A stretch of DNA of 64,000 bases, from contig NZ_FONG01000030.1 of the NCBI RefSeq assembly GCF_900112845.1, positions 16,386 through 80,385 on the forward strand, read 5' to 3'. Below, piece by piece: positions 59,931 to 64,000 of the stretch (its first letter is position 1; every line of letters starts with the position of its first letter). Source of the stretch: Actinacidiphila alni. Lineage in GTDB: Bacteria; Actinomycetota; Actinomycetes; Streptomycetales; Streptomycetaceae. A model generated the notes under the pieces. That model saw only the letters and a list, made by a program, of their open reading frames with translations. It had not been told where the DNA came from and made no database searches. Position numbers and translations under genes: made by a program.

Positions 59931-61043
59931 GTGAAGCCCCTTCGCATACTCGTCGTCGGCGCCGGCATCGCCGGACTCGCGCTCGCCCGCGCGCTGGAGA
60001 ACGGCGGTCTGACCGCCGAGGTCGTGGAGCGCGACACCGCCCCCCACCGGTCGGGCACCGGGATGTACCTGCCGGCCAACGCGGTGCGCGCGCTCGACCG
60101 GCTCGGCCTCGGCGGCGAACTGGCCGCGGTCGGCGAACCCGTCGAACGGCAGCGTCTCCTCAACGACCGGGGCCGCGTCCTGGCCGACTACACCCTGGCC
60201 GACGTGTGGGGAGACACCGGCCGCGGCCACGCGCTCGCCCGCGGCGACCTGACCAGCATCCTGCGCGGCTCGCTCGTCACCACGCCCGTCCGGGAAGCGG
60301 CGGTGGACACCGTCGCGGACGACGGCACCGTGCGCTTCACCGACGGCACCCGGGAGACGTACGACCTCGTGGTGGGCGCGGACGGTATCGGCTCGCAGGT
60401 CCGCCGCGGCCTGTTCGACGCCCCCGAGCCGCGGTTCCTCGGCCAGGTCTGCTGGCGCTTCATCGCCGACGGGGTGGACAGCGGCTCGCTGGGCCGGGTG
60501 TGGACGGCCCGGCTCGGGCCGGGCCGCACCTTTCTCACCGTCCCCCTCGGCGACGGCCGGGTGTACTGCTACGCGGACCTGCTCAGCGACCGGCCCCAGC
60601 CGCCGGCCGGCGACTGGCGCGCGCTCTTCGACGACTTCGGCGGCCCGGTGCCCCACTTGCTGAGCAAGGGGGACGGCGCGCGTTTCGCCCCGCTGTCCGA
60701 GGTGGCGGCCTCCGACTGGGTGCGACCCCGCGCGGTGCTCATCGGGGACGCGGCCCACGCCTGCTCGCCGAGCATGGCGCAGGGCGGGGCAATGGCCCTG
60801 GAGGACGCCGTGGTCCTCGGCGAGATCCTGACCGGCGCGGCCTCCGGCGGTCCGGCCGCGTTGCCCGAGGCGCTCGCCGCCTACCGGGTGAGGCGGCTGC
60901 CACGGGTGCAGTGGGTCCTTCAGCAGAACCACCGCAGGGACCGCGCCCGTTCGCTGCCCGGACCGGTGCGTGATCTGGTCCTCCGGCTCGGTGGCGTGCG
61001 CATGGTGAAGGCCAATCACGCGCCGCTGCGCGCGGAGCCGTGA
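59931..61043 (+). CDS. FAD-dependent monooxygenase
   Basis: A 370-residue group A flavoprotein hydroxylase. FAD-binding GAGIAGLALARALENGG at the N-terminus, the DG motif VVGADGIGSQVRRGLFD, and the GD motif VLIGDAAHACSPSMAQGGAMALEDA. It resembles salicylate/kynurenine-type hydroxylases and polyketide-tailoring oxygenases. GTG 59931 follows CCAGGAA. NADPH-dependent aromatic or alkene oxidation is expected; substrate unknown and no pathway genes lie beside it. Confidence 0.9.
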   Translation: MKPLRILVVGAGIAGLALARALENGGLTAEVVERDTAPHRSGTGMYLPANAVRALDRLGLGGELAAVGEPVERQRLLNDRGRVLADYTLADVWGDTGRGHALARGDLTSILRGSLVTTPVREAAVDTVADDGTVRFTDGTRETYDLVVGADGIGSQVRRGLFDAPEPRFLGQVCWRFIADGVDSGSLGRVWTARLGPGRTFLTVPLGDGRVYCYADLLSDRPQPPAGDWRALFDDFGGPVPHLLSKGDGARFAPLSEVAASDWVRPRAVLIGDAAHACSPSMAQGGAMALEDAVVLGEILTGAASGGPAALPEALAAYRVRRLPRVQWVLQQNHRRDRARSLPGPVRDLVLRLGGVRMVKANHAPLRAEP

Positions 61044-61134
61044 GGCGCACGCGCGCGGCGGTGCCGCTGCCCGGTCGTACGGTGGCCCTCTGATACGGCG
61101 GCCGGCCCGGCGGCCTCCGCGCCGTACCCGATCG

Positions 61135-62187
61135 CTACGACGGCCCGCCGTCACCACTGAGCAGCCGGTCCCGGGCCGGTCCCGGGCCGCACAGGAAAGC
61201 CGTGTGCTGGAGCAGCGGGAGACTCGCGGACACCAGCGACGCCGGCGACGAGCCGCCGTACTGACGGCCGCTCGCCACTGCGGTCTCCCTGACGTGCGCG
61301 AAGACGGCACGGGTCACCGTGCCCGCCCGCTCGACGGCCGCGCCCACCGTGCGTGCCCGCCCGCCGCGGCCGCCGTCCGCGACGGGTACGACCCTGCCGA
61401 GTTCGTACCGGAGGTCGGCGCGGGTCCGGTCCAGCAGAGCGGCGAGTGCCGACTCCCTTTCCCGGTCCACGCGTTCGGACCGGGAGACCTGGGATCCCCG
61501 GTCGGCTGCGTCGGCCTGGTCGGCCGCCTCGGCCGTGATGCCGTCGACCAGCCGCCGGACGGCGCCCATCGCCATCGCGGTCACGGCGACGCGTACGAAG
61601 GTCCGCTCCTTGATCCGTACCGCCGCTCCCGTGGCGGAAGTGGTCAGACCGAGCGGCACGTACCAGTTGGCCAGCCGGGCCAGAGGGCGGCCCGCCTCGC
61701 CCCCCGTCACACCCTCGACGGTGAGCGCCCGCGTGGCGACCACGAAGAGGGCGTCGTCCGTCCGCCCCGCCGTCGTTGTCGTCGTGCGGCTGCCGGGAAC
61801 CGGCGGGGGACAGCGCAGTGCCAGCCACGGCACGCGGTGGTACTGCCGGGGCAGCACCCACAGCCCGGACAGCAGGTGCCCGTCGGCCGTCGCCACGGCG
61901 TCCACGCTGCCCGGCCGCCCGATCGCGGGCACCGCCTGGGTGAGCGGGGCGGCCCAGTTGAAGTCGGCGTTGAACCGGGACCACGCTCCGGCGGGGTCGA
62001 GACGGCCGAGCCGCTCGTACCGGTCGAAGGCCGCAGGCAGGCTGCCCCGCGCACTCACCGCCGTGCTGCCGCCGGAAGCAGTGCGCCCCCGGCCGCGCAC
62101 GGCCGGGGGCGTCCTCCGCGTCGACTCCGTCACACCCGGTACCGCCTCTCGGCTCGGTTGCCGTCTCGGACTTCGACTACGCGTCAC
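61135..62187 (-). CDS. Uncharacterised protein, weakly acyl-CoA dehydrogenase-like
   Basis: A 350-residue protein starting at GTG 62187 with a basic, disordered ~45-residue leader. PLTQAVPAIGRPGSVDAVATADGHLLSGLWVLPRQYHRVPWLAL recalls the substrate-side beta domain of acyl-CoA dehydrogenases. VRVAVTAMAMGAVRRLVDGITAEA and the ending VSASLPLLQHTAFLC recall their helical C-terminal domain. The catalytic base and FAD motifs are not clear, so this may be a degraded or divergent member. Convergent with the flavin monooxygenase. Confidence 0.55.
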   Translation of the reverse strand: MTRSRSPRRQPSREAVPGVTESTRRTPPAVRGRGRTASGGSTAVSARGSLPAAFDRYERLGRLDPAGAWSRFNADFNWAAPLTQAVPAIGRPGSVDAVATADGHLLSGLWVLPRQYHRVPWLALRCPPPVPGSRTTTTTAGRTDDALFVVATRALTVEGVTGGEAGRPLARLANWYVPLGLTTSATGAAVRIKERTFVRVAVTAMAMGAVRRLVDGITAEAADQADAADRGSQVSRSERVDRERESALAALLDRTRADLRYELGRVVPVADGGRGGRARTVGAAVERAGTVTRAVFAHVRETAVASGRQYGGSSPASLVSASLPLLQHTAFLCGPGPARDRLLSGDGGPS

Positions 62188-62318
62188 CGTTCCGGACGGT
62201 TCAGTGAACCTCGCGGAACCGGCGTTCGTACCCTGTGCTGGGGCCTGTTCGTAACGGAAACAGGGGCCGGGCCCGACGGTGGCCCGAGGACAAGATCTCG
62301 ACGCGGGAGAGCAGCACG

Positions 62319-63203
62319 GTGGAATGCCCGGAATACCGCACGGCCCTCGCGTCCTACGCCATGGCGGCCCTCGACCCCGCCGAGACGGCGGTCGTCGCCG
62401 CCCATCTGGAAGGGTGCGCGGCCTGCCGCGCGGAGCTGGCGGAGGTCGAGGCCGTCACCGAGGCGATGGCACTGCTGAGTCACGACGAGGCCATGGCGGC
62501 TCTTGCCCCGCAGGACCTGGACGGCGCGCGGGACGCGGCCACGGGCCCGGCTCCGGCGACCGTGAACGGGTGTGAGGTGCCCGATCCGCCGGTGACCGGC
62601 GCATCGACGACCGCCCCGTCCGCGGGCGACGTCGCGCGGCCCCGGGTGCCGCGGCAGGCCCGCGGCGCCGTCGCCCGGACGACGGCGGACGATGCGACGG
62701 GAGAGCCCGGGACGGTCCCGGCCACGGCACCGGGGCGCGGGCTGCTATTCCGGGCGCGCTGGGGCCTCGCGGCCGGTGTCGCGGGCATCCTGCTGGGCAC
62801 GGGCGTCGGCGTCGTCGTCGGCGGCTCCGACTCCGGCCAGGAGGTCAGCGTCCAGGCCGGACCCGTGGCGGCGGGCACGGCCCTCCCCGCGGTCCGCGCC
62901 GCGGACGCCACGACCGGTGTCCGGGCCGAGATCTCCCCGGTGTCCACCGGCTGGGGCACCCAGACCACCCTGCGGCTGACCGGCGTCAAGGGCCCGCAGT
63001 CCTGCCGCCTCACCGTCGTCTCCAAGGACGGCACCCGGCAGACCGCGCTCACCTGGGCGGTCCCGCCCAAGGGCTACGGACTCCCCGGCTCCCCGAAGAA
63101 GGAACTGGTCGTCACCGGCGGTGTCAGCATCCCCTCCGGTGACGTGGCCGCCTACGAGGTCGAGACCGACGAGGGCCGCCGCCTCGTACGAGTGCCGGCG
63201 TAG
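62319..63203 (+). CDS. Zinc-finger (zf-HC2) anti-sigma factor-like membrane protein
   Basis: A 294-residue protein starting at GTG 62319. The N-terminal zinc-binding anti-sigma domain is ECPEYRTALASYAMAALDPAETAVVAAHLEGCAACRAELAEVE, with HxxxCxxC at HLEGCAAC. A disordered linker leads to one transmembrane helix (WGLAAGVAGILLGTGVGVVVGG) and an external beta domain (QTTLRLTGVKGPQSCRLTVVSKDGTRQTALTW...). This is the layout of RskA/RsrA-type membrane anti-sigma factors. No cognate sigma gene is adjacent, so the partner is unlinked. Confidence 0.85.
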   Translation: MECPEYRTALASYAMAALDPAETAVVAAHLEGCAACRAELAEVEAVTEAMALLSHDEAMAALAPQDLDGARDAATGPAPATVNGCEVPDPPVTGASTTAPSAGDVARPRVPRQARGAVARTTADDATGEPGTVPATAPGRGLLFRARWGLAAGVAGILLGTGVGVVVGGSDSGQEVSVQAGPVAAGTALPAVRAADATTGVRAEISPVSTGWGTQTTLRLTGVKGPQSCRLTVVSKDGTRQTALTWAVPPKGYGLPGSPKKELVVTGGVSIPSGDVAAYEVETDEGRRLVRVPA

Positions 63204-63221
63204 GGCTGGAGACATGAAGAG

Positions 63222-63262
63222 GGCCCTGTGTGGGGCGGGAACTTCCCGCCCCACACAGGGCC
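63222..63262. terminator. Bidirectional terminator, 20-bp perfect stem
   Basis: GGCCCTGTGTGGGGCGGGAA (63222-63241) pairs with its exact inverse at 63243-63262, followed by TT. It lies between the convergent anti-sigma-like gene and the small secreted protein gene. Confidence 0.9.
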
Positions 63263-63279
63263 TTGGCGTTGACGCGGCG

Positions 63280-63675
63280 TCAGGAGGCGGAGGTCACCCA
63301 GACTTCGTACGAGTTGTTGCCCGTGTCGGTGGTGCCGTGCGCGCCCATGCCGAGGCCCATCTGGTCGGCGTTGTAGAACATCGGCAGGCCCACCTTGAAC
63401 GTGCCGTAGAACGTGCGGTAGAGGCCGTACAACTGGATGGGCTCCCACGAGTGCGTATTCGGCACGTCGAACGTCCTGCACGGCCCCGGCGAAACGATCT
63501 GCGTGGTGGTGCCGTTCGGCATCGTCGCGTAGATCTGGTAGTTACCCCAGGCGCACAACTCCAGCTTGCCTACGGCAACGTTGGCCGAAGCGCTGCCGGC
63601 GGTCGTGCCTACCAGACCGATCGCCAGTGCGAAGGCCGCCCCAACGGTGGCCAGGCGGAGCCTCGTTCGCTTCAT
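63280..63675 (-). CDS. Small secreted protein
   Basis: A 131-residue protein with a clear Sec signal (MKRTRLRLATVGAAFALAIGL...GSASA, cut before NVAVG). The ~92-residue mature domain looks beta-rich with two Cys (ELCAWGNYQIYATMP; GPCRTFDVP), a likely disulfide, and ends DTGNNSYEVWVTSAS. ATG 63675 follows GAGAAGG. It resembles the many small exported Streptomyces proteins of unknown function. Confidence 0.8.
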   Translation of the reverse strand: MKRTRLRLATVGAAFALAIGLVGTTAGSASANVAVGKLELCAWGNYQIYATMPNGTTTQIVSPGPCRTFDVPNTHSWEPIQLYGLYRTFYGTFKVGLPMFYNADQMGLGMGAHGTTDTGNNSYEVWVTSAS

Positions 63676-63909
63676 GGGACCTTCTCTCCGCCGCTCCTGT
63701 GAACGGCACCTCGGGTGATTCCGCTGACGGGCCACGAGTGTGCGTCCCGCCGCTTGCCGGATCGCTGCTTTCCGATTGCTGTGGGTGCTGCGGACGTCGT
63801 CCGCTGAACCGGCCCCGGGAGTGGTCCGTAACGAGTGAAGGCGGCTTGTATCCAAGCCGGTTGCGGTTGGTCGGCCCGTTCTTCTTTTCGTTCTGTGGTG
63901 TGGGGGTGT

Positions 63910-64000
63910 GTGGGGGTGGAGGTGGGTGAGTTTGTTCGGTGGGTGTGTTGGTTGTTGACGGGGATGGAGTTTCCCCGGGGTGATGCTGTGCGGTTGAGGG
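63910..64000 (+). CDS. Start of WXG100-like / type VII-associated protein (truncated by window end)
   Basis: From GTG 63910 (or 63895, 63916) one frame stays open to base 64000 and reads VEVGEFVRWVCWLLTGMEFP then RGDAVRLR. The pattern of aromatic/Leu residues followed by G-(M/F)-x-(W/F)-P-x-GD and a run of charged residues resembles the N-termini of actinobacterial WXG100-like polymorphic toxin proteins. Only about 30 residues are visible and the start is uncertain because the upstream DNA is a G/T-rich low-complexity stretch. Confidence 0.4.
   Translation, partial: MGVEVGEFVRWVCWLLTGMEFPRGDAVRLR

Noticed and set aside
63627..63894. A 100-codon plus-strand frame beginning at 63627
   Set aside because: It starts antisense to the secreted protein gene, has no ribosome-binding site and reads as low-complexity sequence.
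1..64000. tRNA, rRNA, riboswitch or replication origin
   Set aside because: No cloverleaf with a CCA-type end, rRNA segment, conserved riboswitch core or DnaA-box cluster was noticed by eye; a covariance-model search would be decisive.

Overview
This window is GC-rich actinobacterial chromosome and is most consistent with Streptomyces or a close relative. The evidence is the very high G+C at third codon positions, the many GTG and TTG starts, mycothiol metabolism (mca), ECF sigma factors, AfsR/SARP-type regulators, and the housekeeping run metB - ilvA - drrAB-like ABC - greA - DUF4307 - mca, which from memory resembles the order on Streptomyces chromosomes. No rRNA, tRNA, CRISPR array, transposase or integrase was seen.

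Layout. 1-4.2 kb: 3' part of xylose isomerase, a VOC protein, and an envelope-stress locus made of Asp23/Gls24-type proteins, an ECF sigma factor, a CxxC-bearing Asp23-like protein translationally coupled to it, and a STAS protein. 4.2-14.1 kb: an NTF2-like gene and a divergent PadR regulator sharing a promoter with 10-bp tandem repeats, cystathionine gamma-synthase, a MarR-sigma-membrane-protein operon with coupled starts, threonine ammonia-lyase, a DrrAB-like ABC exporter with a 16-bp palindrome in its promoter, greA, a DUF4307 protein, and mca with a small membrane protein. 14.1-18 kb: a large STAND/TPR ATPase flanked by two copies of an intergenic inverted-repeat element. 18-20 kb: an ECF42-type sigma factor and its YCII/DGPF partner, with a matching promoter.

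20-39.6 kb is the most interesting part: a RiPP biosynthetic gene cluster. A 53-residue precursor with a double-glycine leader and a Ser-rich core holding one Cys is followed by a cytochrome P450, an HlyD-like protein, a C39 peptidase/ABC exporter, a second ABC protein, a LanM-type enzyme, a fused cyclodehydratase/YcaO enzyme and a SagB-type azoline dehydrogenase. Regulators lie downstream, and a divergent two-component ABC transporter (likely self-resistance or export) lies upstream. The LanM cyclase half has lost the Cys/Cys/His zinc site. The sequence therefore suggests a dehydrated, azole-bearing, P450-tailored peptide made without lanthionine rings. I do not recognise this combination as a named class.

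39.6-64 kb is accessory: a three-gene minus-strand group (Tat-exported double NTF2 protein, VOC protein, signal-less OpuAC-like protein), a secreted S1 protease, two long paralogous SARP-NB-ARC regulators about 9 kb apart, an O-methyltransferase, an ECF sigma factor plus a stand-alone sigma region-4 protein, a Dabb protein, a PNPOx-like protein, a catalase-fold protein lacking the distal His, a tandem GNAT, a DUF3152 metalloprotease-like lipoprotein, an SGNH hydrolase, a flavin monooxygenase, an orphan zf-HC2 anti-sigma-like protein and a small secreted protein. The last ~90 bases look like the start of a WXG100-like/type VII-associated protein that runs off the window.
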